Below, piece by piece: positions 1 to 5,239 of a stretch of DNA of 5,277 bases. How positions within the stretch are numbered: position 1 is the first letter of the stretch; every line of letters starts with the position of its first letter. Origin of the DNA: an uncultured Pseudorhodobacter sp. (GTDB taxonomy: Bacteria; Pseudomonadota; Alphaproteobacteria; Rhodobacterales; Rhodobacteraceae). The notes beneath the pieces were generated by a model. That model was not told where the DNA came from. It ran no database searches and saw nothing but the letters and a program-made list of their open reading frames with translations. The stretch lies in contig CALEMZ010000031.1 in NCBI GenBank assembly GCA_937910975.1, positions 1 through 5,277 of the forward strand. Direction: 5' to 3'. The translations under genes were made by a program, and so were the position numbers.

Positions 1-819
1 CTGATAAGGGATCTCGCTGACAACAATCTGCCATTGGCCGCGGCCCAGATCCTCCACATGCCACCGCGCGCGCAGACGGAAAGATCCGCGCCCGGTGCGA
101 TAGGCATCAAGGATATTGCTGCGCGGCTCTACTATAACGCCGCCGGTCGGAAAATCCGGGCCGGGAACAAGTTCCACCAGCGCATCATCCCCAACATCCG
201 GATTTTTCAACATCAACAGGCAGGCATCAATCAATTCATGCAGATTATGCGGCGGGATATTCGTGGCCATCCCAACCGCGATTCCGCTGGAGCCGTTGGC
301 CAACAGATGCGGAAATGCGGCAGGCATGACGATAGGCTCTTCCAGCGTACCGTCATAGTTGGGGCGGAAATCGACCGCGTTTTCGGCCAAACCTTCCATC
401 AGCTTTTCGGCAATCGCCGTCAGTCGCGCCTCAGTATAACGGCTGGCTGCCGGGTTATCGCCATCAATATTGCCAAAATTGCCCTGCCCATCGACAAGCG
501 GATAGCGCACGCTGAAATCCTGCGCCAAACGCGCCATCGCATCATATATCGCGGCATCGCCATGCGGGTGATAGTTTCCCATCACATCGCCCGAAATCTT
601 GGCCGATTTGCGAAACCCGCCCGTCGGGCTGAGCTTCAGCTCGCGCATTGCATAGAGAATCCTGCGGTGCACTGGCTTTAGCCCATCACGTGCATCGGGC
701 AGCGCCCGGTGCATGATCGTGGACAGCGCATAGGTCAAATACCTCTCGCTGATCGCGCGGCGCAGCGGCTCAGAGACGGTTACGGGCTCAATCTTGGGGT
801 TGTCTGGCGCTTTTGTCAT
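1..819 (-). CDS. parC: DNA topoisomerase IV subunit A (ParC), N-terminal 273 residues, cut by window edge
   Basis: ParC is the DNA breakage-reunion subunit of topoisomerase IV; with ParE it decatenates daughter chromosomes in the cytoplasm. The visible part covers the N-terminal winged-helix/tower region. Residues 27-53 (RYLTYALSTIM, then LPDARDGLKPVHRRIL) and 83-95 (YHPHGDAAIYDAM) are type IIA topoisomerase hallmarks, and Tyr128 in ASRYTEARL is the DNA-linking tyrosine after Arg127. The stretch GQGNFGNIDGDNPAASRY and the NGSSGIAVGMATNIPPHN motif (175-192) match ParC/GyrA. I chose ParC over GyrA from the alphaproteobacterial style of the N-terminus and of the region before the tyrosine. The start at 819 leaves about 20 residues before the conserved core. 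An in-frame ATG at 867 is an alternative; neither has a clear Shine-Dalgarno. The frame is open to the left edge, so the C-terminal part lies outside. At the quinolone-contact positions it has Ala89 and Asp93 where E. coli ParC has Ser80 and Glu84. Confidence 0.95.
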   Translation of the reverse strand, partial: MTKAPDNPKIEPVTVSEPLRRAISERYLTYALSTIMHRALPDARDGLKPVHRRILYAMRELKLSPTGGFRKSAKISGDVMGNYHPHGDAAIYDAMARLAQDFSVRYPLVDGQGNFGNIDGDNPAASRYTEARLTAIAEKLMEGLAENAVDFRPNYDGTLEEPIVMPAAFPHLLANGSSGIAVGMATNIPPHNLHELIDACLLMLKNPDVGDDALVELVPGPDFPTGGVIVEPRSNILDAYRTGRGSFRLRARWHVEDLGRGQWQIVVSEIPYQ

Positions 820-989
820 GGATGTTGTGTAATCGCGCCGCGCGGCACGGTCCAGCCGAAACGGCATGCGGACGAACGAGATGCCCTGAGGAAATCACGT
901 TTAGGGGAATTATGGCGTATTTTCCCAGAGCAAAAGCTGGCACAATGTCGGTAGTGATTATCGCGAAAGCGAAACTATGTGGGGTTAGT
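820..989. promoter_or_regulatory. Divergent intergenic region between parC and the SH3-domain gene
   Basis: Both flanking genes read outward, so promoters for both should lie within these 170 bases, but I see no convincing -35/-10 pair in either direction. Visible elements are a plus-strand AGGGGA at 903-908 just before an in-frame ATG (912), a GGGG at 981-984 before the preferred ATG (990), and a tiny hairpin TCGC-GAAA-GCGA at 961-972 (4-bp stem, GNRA loop) 17 bases before that ATG. The parC frame stays open leftward from 897, and the SH3 frame is open from before 813, so either protein could be longer than annotated. Confidence 0.5.
903..914 (+). promoter_or_regulatory. Alternative ribosome-binding site and start for the SH3-domain protein
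   Basis: AGGGGA at 903-908 stands three bases before an ATG at 912 that is in frame with the SH3-domain protein. It is a purine-richer site than the GGGG before ATG 990, though its spacing is short. Using it would add the residues MAYFPRAKAGTMSVVIIAKA and a few more, and would move the membrane segment to about residue 30. I favour 990 because of the canonical N-terminal anchor, but the choice is open. Confidence 0.3.
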
Positions 990-1499
990 ATGTTTAGGTT
1001 AGTGATGGTGCTCGGTCTTGGACTTTTTTTGACACTTCTGATTGGAGGCGAGGACAAGGGCCAGATGAGGCTCGGGCTAGTTGCCGCAAATGAGCAAGCC
1101 AGCCCCCCGGCCCTACAGCAAGTAAATGTACCCCAACCGCCTGACACGGCACTCACCATCGTTTCGTTGGTCGCGGAGCAGCCTTCTGCCCCTGTGGTTA
1201 CCGAAAAGGTGGTTTTAGTGCCGGTAACAACCGCAGCGCCCGTCATTGCGCCCGAATTCACGCCCACGCTGGACGCCTCCGATAAATTACCGGTCATGTA
1301 TGTCAGCAGCCGCGCGGTGAATGTCCGTGGCGGGCCTTCTACGGCCTTTGAGGTTGTGGACCGCCTGACCCGTGCCGAGGCCGTAACCGTGGTTTCGCCA
1401 GAACAAAATGGCTGGGTCCAGATTCGTATCGAAGGTGACGGGATCGAGGGCTATGTCGCCGCACGCCTGTTGACTGATACGGACCCGCTGGGCAACTGA
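990..1499 (+). CDS. Membrane-anchored SH3 domain (SH3b, YgiM-like) protein
   Basis: The 169-residue product has three parts. Residues 1-20 (MFRLVMVLGLGLFLTLLIGG) form a hydrophobic segment that is a signal peptide or membrane anchor. Residues 35-100 are a Pro/Ala/Val-rich low-complexity linker. Residues 103-163 are a bacterial SH3 domain, seen in VNVRGGPSTAFEVVDRL, the NGWVQI strand and the closing EGYVAARLL. Family knowledge: such domains bind peptidoglycan or envelope ligands, so the C-terminus is probably periplasmic; the ligand cannot be read from sequence. I chose ATG 990 because it puts the hydrophobic segment at the very N-terminus and has GGGG five bases upstream. In-frame ATGs at 912 (with AGGGGA upstream) and 945 would add 26 or 15 residues. 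No cysteine lipobox is present. It lies 64 bp before the dehydrogenase gene with no terminator between, so the two may be co-transcribed. Confidence 0.82.
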   Translation: MFRLVMVLGLGLFLTLLIGGEDKGQMRLGLVAANEQASPPALQQVNVPQPPDTALTIVSLVAEQPSAPVVTEKVVLVPVTTAAPVIAPEFTPTLDASDKLPVMYVSSRAVNVRGGPSTAFEVVDRLTRAEAVTVVSPEQNGWVQIRIEGDGIEGYVAARLLTDTDPLGN

Positions 1500-1522
1500 T
1501 CGGCATTTGCGGCGGGGCTGAA

Positions 1523-1560
1523 TTGGCTTTAAGGATCTGGTATTCATAAACCGGAGCCAA
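1523..1560 (+). promoter_or_regulatory. Predicted RNA hairpin covering the Shine-Dalgarno of the dehydrogenase gene
   Basis: TTGGCT (1523-1528) can pair with AGCCAA (1555-1560), and CTGGT (1537-1541) with ACCGG (1550-1554, one G·U pair). The two stems stack directly on the 3' side, with an 8-base bulge (1529-1536) on the 5' side and an 8-base apical loop (1542-1549). The Shine-Dalgarno GGAG (1553-1556) of the gene starting at 1564 lies entirely in the paired 3' strand. This is seen directly as complementarity; a role in translation control is inference. Confidence 0.35.
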
Positions 1561-1563
1561 AGC

Positions 1564-2400
1564 ATGTCACCAAAATCCATTCTTATCACGGGCTGCTCCT
1601 CGGGCATCGGGCTGGACGCGGCGCGCACATTGAAGGCACGCGGCTGGCGGGTATTTGCCACTTGCAGGGCCGAAGCGGATTGTGAGGCTTTGCGCGCCGA
1701 GGGGCTGGAAAGCTTTCAGCTCGACTATGATGACACCGGCAGCATTCAGGCCGCGGTAGACGAGGCCGTTCAGCGCACGGGCGGCACCTTGGACGCGCTG
1801 TTCAACAACGGGGCCATCGCCATTCCCTGCGCTTATGAGGATTTGCCGCGCGACGGGTTTCGCGCAATTCTGGAAACCAATCTGATCGGCTATCACGACC
1901 TGACCTGCCGGGTTTTGCCCATCATGCGGGCGCAGGGCCATGGGCGAATCGTGAACAATTCGTCGATTCTTGGGTTGGTCGGATATCGCTGGCGCACCGC
2001 CTATGTGGCGACCAAATTCGCATTGGAGGGGATTACGGATGTATTGCGGCTGGAGTTGCGGGGCACGGGAATCCACCCGATTCTGATTGAGCCCGGCCCG
2101 ATCACTACCAAATTCCGCGCCAACAGTGCTGTTCAGTTCCACCGTTGGATTGACTGGAAAACCTCTCCGCGGCGCGCGGAATATGCCGATGTGCTGGCTC
2201 GGTTTGAAAACAATACCGGGCCAGACAAGTTTGAGCTGCCCGCCGCTGCGGTAACGGCGAAGCTGGTGCATGCCCTGGAAAGCCCGCGCCCGAAATCGCG
2301 CTACTATGTGACAACGCCGACCTATGTAATAGGGCTCGCACGGCGTATACTGCCGACATGGGTCTTGGACCGGGTGCTGGCCAGCGGAACGCGCGCTTGA
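1564..2400 (+). CDS. Classical short-chain dehydrogenase/reductase (SDR), NAD(P)-dependent
   Basis: This 278-residue oxidoreductase has a Rossmann fold with all classical SDR landmarks: the cofactor glycine motif TGCSSGIG (9-16), Asp54 (adenine contact), NNGA (81-84) and the tetrad Asn106, Ser134, Tyr147, Lys151 (YVATK), with the usual 13-residue Ser-Tyr spacing. The EPGPI motif (176-180) follows. Arg35 at the end of strand beta-2 (VFATCR) suggests NADP(H) preference; that is inference from the family rule. The product is somewhat longer than the roughly 250-residue SDR norm, with a C-terminal extension that resembles 17beta-hydroxysteroid/retinol-dehydrogenase-like SDRs and carries hydrophobic-amphipathic residues near 252-271. 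The substrate cannot be assigned. GGAG seven bases upstream supports ATG 1564. The Shine-Dalgarno may be masked by an RNA hairpin, and a second hairpin follows the stop codon. A long open frame on the opposite strand is a shadow. Confidence 0.92.
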   Translation: MSPKSILITGCSSGIGLDAARTLKARGWRVFATCRAEADCEALRAEGLESFQLDYDDTGSIQAAVDEAVQRTGGTLDALFNNGAIAIPCAYEDLPRDGFRAILETNLIGYHDLTCRVLPIMRAQGHGRIVNNSSILGLVGYRWRTAYVATKFALEGITDVLRLELRGTGIHPILIEPGPITTKFRANSAVQFHRWIDWKTSPRRAEYADVLARFENNTGPDKFELPAAAVTAKLVHALESPRPKSRYYVTTPTYVIGLARRILPTWVLDRVLASGTRA

Positions 2401-2401
2401 A

Positions 2402-2424
2402 AGACGATCTGTCACAGGTCGTCT
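2402..2424 (+). terminator. 10-bp hairpin after the dehydrogenase gene, candidate weak terminator or processing site
   Basis: AGACGATCTG (2402-2411) pairs with CAGGTCGTCT (2415-2424) around a three-base loop TCA, giving ten consecutive pairs in RNA including one U·G. It begins two bases after the dehydrogenase stop codon. The sequence downstream (CTATTCGCTTTT) is T-rich but has no continuous T tract, so it may be an inefficient terminator, an mRNA 3'-end stabiliser or an internal processing signal rather than a full stop. Confidence 0.55.
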
Positions 2425-2481
2425 CTATTCGCTTTTCGCCCAACTCCACCTACATCCCCTGCAAACCAAAAGGGAAATATC

Positions 2482-2688
2482 ATGCTTAGCGACCCGCTTT
2501 TCATTATCGCCGCCATTGCCTGCCTCGGCGTTTTGTTCATCCTGGTGCTGGGAATCGGTTCCTTTGGCAAGGGCGGTGAGGGCAGCGCGAAACGCTCCAA
2601 CAAACTGATGCGATACCGTATCTATGCGCAGGGGGTGGCCGTAGCGCTGATCCTGCTGTTTGTTGTGGTACAAAATATGGGGCCGTAA
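2482..2688 (+). CDS. HIG1-domain-like twin transmembrane protein
   Basis: The 68-residue product has two membrane helices (about 6-25 and 49-63) joined by a short glycine- and lysine-rich loop (SFGKGGEGSAKRSNK). The segment NKLMRYRIYAQ (40-50) fits the HIG1-family pattern R-x-R-x3-Q (Arg44, Arg46, Gln50), with Asn40 where the family motif usually has Gln or Ile. Mitochondrial HIG1 proteins (Rcf1/HIGD) associate with cytochrome c oxidase and respiratory supercomplexes. Alphaproteobacterial versions are often called twin transmembrane proteins, and their role is poorly known. AGGGA six bases upstream supports the start. The adenosyltransferase gene begins two bases after the stop, with its likely Shine-Dalgarno inside this gene's last codons, so the pair is almost certainly one transcript. 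Length and topology are normal for the family. The function in this organism is not established. Confidence 0.8.
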   Translation: MLSDPLFIIAAIACLGVLFILVLGIGSFGKGGEGSAKRSNKLMRYRIYAQGVAVALILLFVVVQNMGP

Positions 2689-2690
2689 TA

Positions 2691-3263
2691 ATGGTTGTTT
2701 TATCAAAGATTTACACCAGAACCGGCGATAAGGGCGAAACCGCTTTGGGCAATGGCGACCGGGTGGCAAAACATTCGCTACGGGTGTCGGCCTATGGCAC
2801 GGTGGATGAAACCAATGCCACCATCGGGCTGGCACGGCTGCACAGCACTGGCGACATGGACACAGCCCTTGCCCGCATCTCGAACGACCTTTTTGACCTT
2901 GGCGCCGATCTTTGCACCCCAGACCGCGAGACGGATGCAACCGCCCCCTACCCGCGCCTGCGAATGATTGATGCACAGGTGGTGCGGCTGGAGGCCGAGA
3001 TTGACGCGATGAACACGCGCCTGACCTCGCTGCGCAGTTTTATTTTGCCGGGCGGCACGGCACTAGCGGCGCATTTGCACCTGTGCCGCACCACCAGCCG
3101 GCGCGCTGAGCGACTGACGGTGGAGCTTGCAACCGTGGAAGATGTGAACCCGGAGGCGGTAAAGTACCTCAACCGGCTGTCGGATTGGTTCTTTGTGGCG
3201 GGTCGCATTGCCAATGATGACGGCAAGGATGATGTGTTGTGGGTGCCGGGACTGACACGCTGA
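2691..3263 (+). CDS. pduO: PduO-type ATP:cob(I)alamin adenosyltransferase
   Basis: The enzyme transfers the adenosyl group of ATP to cob(I)alamin, making adenosylcobalamin, the cofactor of methylmalonyl-CoA-type mutases and some other enzymes; it is cytosolic and usually trimeric. At 190 residues it matches the PduO/MMAB family. KIYTRTGDKGET (6-17) is the N-terminal ATP-binding motif, YGTVDETNATIG (35-46) holds the conserved Asp-Glu, and SFILPGG (116-122) includes the Phe117 position tied to four-coordinate cobalamin. RTTSRRAER (133-141) and NRLSDWFF (161-168) complete the active site. This is not the unrelated CobA/BtuR (P-loop) type, although automated annotation may use cobO for it. A GGGG at 2679-2682 inside the preceding membrane-protein gene is the likely Shine-Dalgarno. 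The tight spacing implies co-translation with that gene. The neighbouring etfBA fits acyl-CoA metabolism. No broken motifs were seen. Confidence 0.93.
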   Translation: MVVLSKIYTRTGDKGETALGNGDRVAKHSLRVSAYGTVDETNATIGLARLHSTGDMDTALARISNDLFDLGADLCTPDRETDATAPYPRLRMIDAQVVRLEAEIDAMNTRLTSLRSFILPGGTALAAHLHLCRTTSRRAERLTVELATVEDVNPEAVKYLNRLSDWFFVAGRIANDDGKDDVLWVPGLTR

Positions 3264-3271
3264 GGTCCGGC
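3245..3271 (+). other. Imperfect stem-loop straddling the adenosyltransferase stop codon
   Basis: GCCGGG (3245-3250) can pair with TCCGGC (3266-3271), including one G·U pair, across a 15-base loop that contains the TGA at 3261-3263. No T tract follows. It could stabilise the transcript end, but it is weak and may be chance. Confidence 0.25.
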
Positions 3272-3285
3272 CAACTCTAACGAAT

Positions 3286-3298
3286 CCTCACAGCCTTT
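3286..3298 (+). repeat. 13-bp direct repeat, copy 1
   Basis: CCTCACAGCCTTT occurs here and again at 3346-3358, exactly 60 bases later. The flanks differ, apart from GC at the third and fourth bases after each copy. Both copies lie in the gap before etfB. Confidence 0.85.
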
Positions 3299-3345
3299 CG
3301 GCACTCATGGCGCGCATTTTTTTGTATGCCAACGCCCAACATCTG

Positions 3346-3358
3346 CCTCACAGCCTTT
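3346..3358 (+). repeat. 13-bp direct repeat, copy 2
   Basis: This is the second perfect copy of CCTCACAGCCTTT, 60 bases after the first (start to start). It overlaps an imperfect TTTG...GCAAA dyad at 3356-3369. The copies could be paired protein-binding sites or the remnant of a short duplication. Confidence 0.85.
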
Positions 3359-3476
3359 GTGCGTGCAAAACGCGGCGTCTGTTGTCGCTAACATGACGAT
3401 TTTGGCCTGTTTATTGACCAAGCAAGATTATATCAAAGCCCAGAGAAGTGAGAGGGCTGCATGCCCCACCCCAAAT

Positions 3477-3482
3477 AAGGAG
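3477..3482 (+). promoter_or_regulatory. Ribosome-binding site deciding the etfB start
   Basis: AAGGAG nine bases before ATG 3492 is a near-consensus Shine-Dalgarno. Together with the typical EtfB N-terminus MKVLVPVKRV, it fixes the start here rather than at the in-frame ATG 3357, which would add 45 unrelated residues. Confidence 0.85.
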
Positions 3483-3491
3483 TCCGCGCCA

Positions 3492-4253
3492 ATGAAGGTT
3501 CTTGTGCCTGTCAAACGTGTGATCGACTATAACGTGAAAGTCCGCGTGAAAGCGGATGGAAGCGGCGTCGATCTGGCCAATGTCAAAATGTCGATGAACC
3601 CCTTCGACGAGATTGCCGTCGAACAGGCGATCCGCCTGAAAGAAGCGGGCACCGTGGAAGAGGTGATCGTGGTGTCCATCGGCGTCAAGCAATCGCAAGA
3701 AACGCTGCGCACGGCGCTTGCCATGGGTGCGGACCGCGCGATTTTGATTGTTGCCACCGATGACGTGCACAATGATATTGAGCCGCTGGCCGTGGCCAAA
3801 CTGCTTAAGGCCGTTGTTGACGCCGAGGGCCCCGGCCTTGTGTTGTGCGGCAAGCAGGCGATTGATAATGACATGAACGCAACCGGCCAAATGCTGGCGG
3901 CATTGCTGGGCTGGTCACAGGCGACTTTTGCCTCGGAACTAACGATTGAGGGCGACAAAGCAGTTGTCACCCGCGAAGTGGATGGCGGCTTGCAGACCAT
4001 CAAGGTGAACATGCCCACGGTTGTGACCGTGGACCTGCGCCTGAATGATCCGCGCTATGCCAGCTTGCCCAACATCATGAAGGCCAAAAAAAAGCCCCTG
4101 GATGAAAAGACCGCCGCCGATTATGGCGTCGACGTTTCCCCGCGCCTGATCGTGCAGAAAACCGTGGAGCCGACGGGTCGCAAAGCAGGAATCAAGGTTG
4201 GCTCGGTTGATGAACTGATTGCAAAACTCAAAGACGAAGCGGGGGTTATCTGA
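3492..4253 (+). CDS. etfB: Electron transfer flavoprotein subunit beta
   Basis: EtfB is the AMP-binding subunit of the heterodimeric electron transfer flavoprotein, which takes electrons from acyl-CoA and related dehydrogenases and delivers them to ETF:quinone oxidoreductase. The 253 residues match the family length. MKVLVPVKRVID opens the protein, NPFDEIAVEQAIRLKE (36-51) and LCGKQAIDNDMNATGQM (118-134) form the nucleotide-binding core, and TREVDGGLQTIKVNMPTVVT (160-179) fits the ETF-beta signature. ASLPNIMKAKKK (190-201) is the recognition loop that docks to dehydrogenases, with Leu192 at the anchor position equivalent to human Leu195. This is the classical group I bacterial/mitochondrial type rather than a bifurcating FixA-like type, judged by overall similarity. 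Its stop codon overlaps the etfA start by one base (TGATG), implying translational coupling and equimolar production. Confidence 0.97.
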   Translation: MKVLVPVKRVIDYNVKVRVKADGSGVDLANVKMSMNPFDEIAVEQAIRLKEAGTVEEVIVVSIGVKQSQETLRTALAMGADRAILIVATDDVHNDIEPLAVAKLLKAVVDAEGPGLVLCGKQAIDNDMNATGQMLAALLGWSQATFASELTIEGDKAVVTREVDGGLQTIKVNMPTVVTVDLRLNDPRYASLPNIMKAKKKPLDEKTAADYGVDVSPRLIVQKTVEPTGRKAGIKVGSVDELIAKLKDEAGVI

Positions 4254-5179
4254 TGGCTGTTCTTCTTTTGGGCGAAGTCACCGATGGCGCGCTGAACATC
4301 GACGCGACGGCAAAGGCTGTCATGGCGGCCAAGCCCTTGGGCGATATTACGGTGCTTTGCGCAGGTGCCTCCGCTGCGGTGGCCGCTACGCAAGCGGCAA
4401 CAATTTCCGGCGTCTCCAAGGTGTTATGCGCCGAGGATGCCACCCTAGGCCACCGCTTGGCAGAGCCGACGGCGGCACTGCTTGTTTCGCTGGCTTCCGG
4501 CTATAGCCATATTTTTGCTCCAGCGACGACAGATGCTAAGAACGTGCTGCCGCGTGTGGCGGCTTTGCTTGATGTGATGGTGATGACAGACGTGACCGCG
4601 ATTATCGACGCCGACACGTTCGAGCGCCCGATCTATGCGGGCAACGCCATTCAGACGCTGAAATCTATTGATCCGGTGAAGGTTGCCACCATCCGCACCG
4701 CTGGCTTTGAAGCGGCGGCACTGGGCGGCGCGGCTGCGATAGAAAATATCGGAGCGGCGAGTGATCCGGCACTATCAAACTGGGTTGAGGATAAGGTTGC
4801 TGCCTCTGACCGCCCGGAACTGACAAGCGCAGGCATCGTGGTATCTGGTGGTCGCGGCGTTGGCTCTGAAGCGGATTTCGCGCTTATCGAAAAACTGGCC
4901 GACAAGCTGGGGGCCGCTGTTGGTGCCTCGCGTGCGGCGGTGGATAGCGGCTATGCCCCGAACGACTGGCAGGTTGGCCAAACCGGTAAAGTGGTCGCCC
5001 CCGACCTTTACATCGCCGTTGGCATCTCGGGCGCGATTCAGCACCTTGCTGGCATGAAAGATTCCAAGGTCATCGTCGCGATCAACAAAGACGAAGAAGC
5101 GCCTATTTTCCAAGTTGCCGATTACGGGTTGGTTGCAGACCTGTTCACGGCTGTGCCGGAACTTATCGAGAAGCTGTGA
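4253..5179 (+). CDS. etfA: Electron transfer flavoprotein subunit alpha
   Basis: EtfA carries the FAD of the ETF heterodimer and is the electron-transferring half. The 308 residues match the family. The N-terminal half (MAVLLLGEVTDGALN onward, with ATTDAKNVLPRVAALLDV at 91-108) is the adenine-nucleotide-hydrolase-like domain. The C-terminal half is the FAD domain: SGGRGVGS (198-205), VGASRAAVDSGYAPNDWQVG (223-242), GQTGK (242-246), and the ETF-alpha signature around LYIAVGISGAIQHLAGM (252-268) and IVAINKDEEAPIF (274-286). Arg201, Ser226, Gln243, Thr244 and His264 correspond to flavin-contact residues known in human ETF. The sequence from 198 on is very close to the mitochondrial protein, as expected from an alphaproteobacterium. 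A GGGGG at 4241-4245 inside etfB can serve as Shine-Dalgarno, and the one-base overlap couples it to etfB. A strong terminator follows. Confidence 0.97.
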   Translation: MAVLLLGEVTDGALNIDATAKAVMAAKPLGDITVLCAGASAAVAATQAATISGVSKVLCAEDATLGHRLAEPTAALLVSLASGYSHIFAPATTDAKNVLPRVAALLDVMVMTDVTAIIDADTFERPIYAGNAIQTLKSIDPVKVATIRTAGFEAAALGGAAAIENIGAASDPALSNWVEDKVAASDRPELTSAGIVVSGGRGVGSEADFALIEKLADKLGAAVGASRAAVDSGYAPNDWQVGQTGKVVAPDLYIAVGISGAIQHLAGMKDSKVIVAINKDEEAPIFQVADYGLVADLFTAVPELIEKL

Positions 5180-5208
5180 CGCCAGCTCCATCGGCCAAGA
5201 CATACAAA

Positions 5209-5239
5209 GGGCACCCGTTTGCGGGTGCCCATTTTTTTT
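5209..5239 (+). terminator. Strong intrinsic terminator after etfA
   Basis: GGGCACCCG (5209-5217) and CGGGTGCCC (5222-5230) form a perfect 9-bp GC-rich stem with loop TTTG, followed after one A by eight Ts (5232-5239). It starts 29 bases after the etfA stop and ends the etfBA transcript. The remaining bases to 5277 hold no recognisable feature. Confidence 0.95.

Larger units (their letters stand above)
3264..3491 (+). promoter_or_regulatory. Leader/intergenic region upstream of etfBA
   Basis: These 228 bases separate the adenosyltransferase gene from etfB and are long enough to hold a promoter of their own. They contain a 13-bp direct repeat, a seven-T run at 3317-3323 after a GC-rich GGCGCGC stretch without a real hairpin, a -35-like TTGACC at 3414-3419 with no well-spaced -10, an AT-rich TTATAT at 3428-3433, and a small hairpin GGGC-TGCAT-GCCC at 3454-3466 just before the Shine-Dalgarno. 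No gene is supported here. An upstream in-frame extension of etfB from ATG 3357 lacks a ribosome-binding site and family similarity. Confidence 0.45.

Noticed and set aside
34..681. A 215-codon open frame on the plus strand
   Set aside because: It lies antisense within parC, has no recognisable domain or sensible composition, and the minus strand reads as unmistakable ParC.
938..952. Possible sigma-54 promoter at TGGCAC
   Set aside because: The -24-like element is present, but the -12 GC doublet is missing at the required spacing (GT instead).
788..1297. Minus-strand frame opposite the SH3-domain gene
   Set aside because: It overlaps the parC start and is antisense to a recognisable SH3-domain protein; no family features were seen.
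1567..2415. A 282-codon minus-strand frame covering the entire dehydrogenase gene
   Set aside because: The plus strand encodes a complete SDR with all catalytic motifs; the antisense frame has low-complexity, Arg/Pro/Gln-rich content typical of GC-rich shadows.
3307..3323. GC-rich stretch plus seven Ts as a terminator for the adenosyltransferase gene
   Set aside because: The sequence before the T run can form only about three base pairs, too weak for an intrinsic terminator.
3356..3369. TTTG...GCAAA dyad as a PccR/RamB-type short-chain acyl regulator site
   Set aside because: The known type is tandem TTTGCAAA elements; here the halves are split by five bases and there is no second element, so only the outer bases match.
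3414..3433. TTGACC and TTATAT as a promoter for etfB
   Set aside because: The spacer is only eight bases, far from the usual 16-18, and no other -10 lies at the right distance.
3357..3491. N-terminal extension of etfB from ATG 3357
   Set aside because: The 45 extra residues do not resemble EtfB, there is no ribosome-binding site, and AAGGAG stands correctly before ATG 3492.
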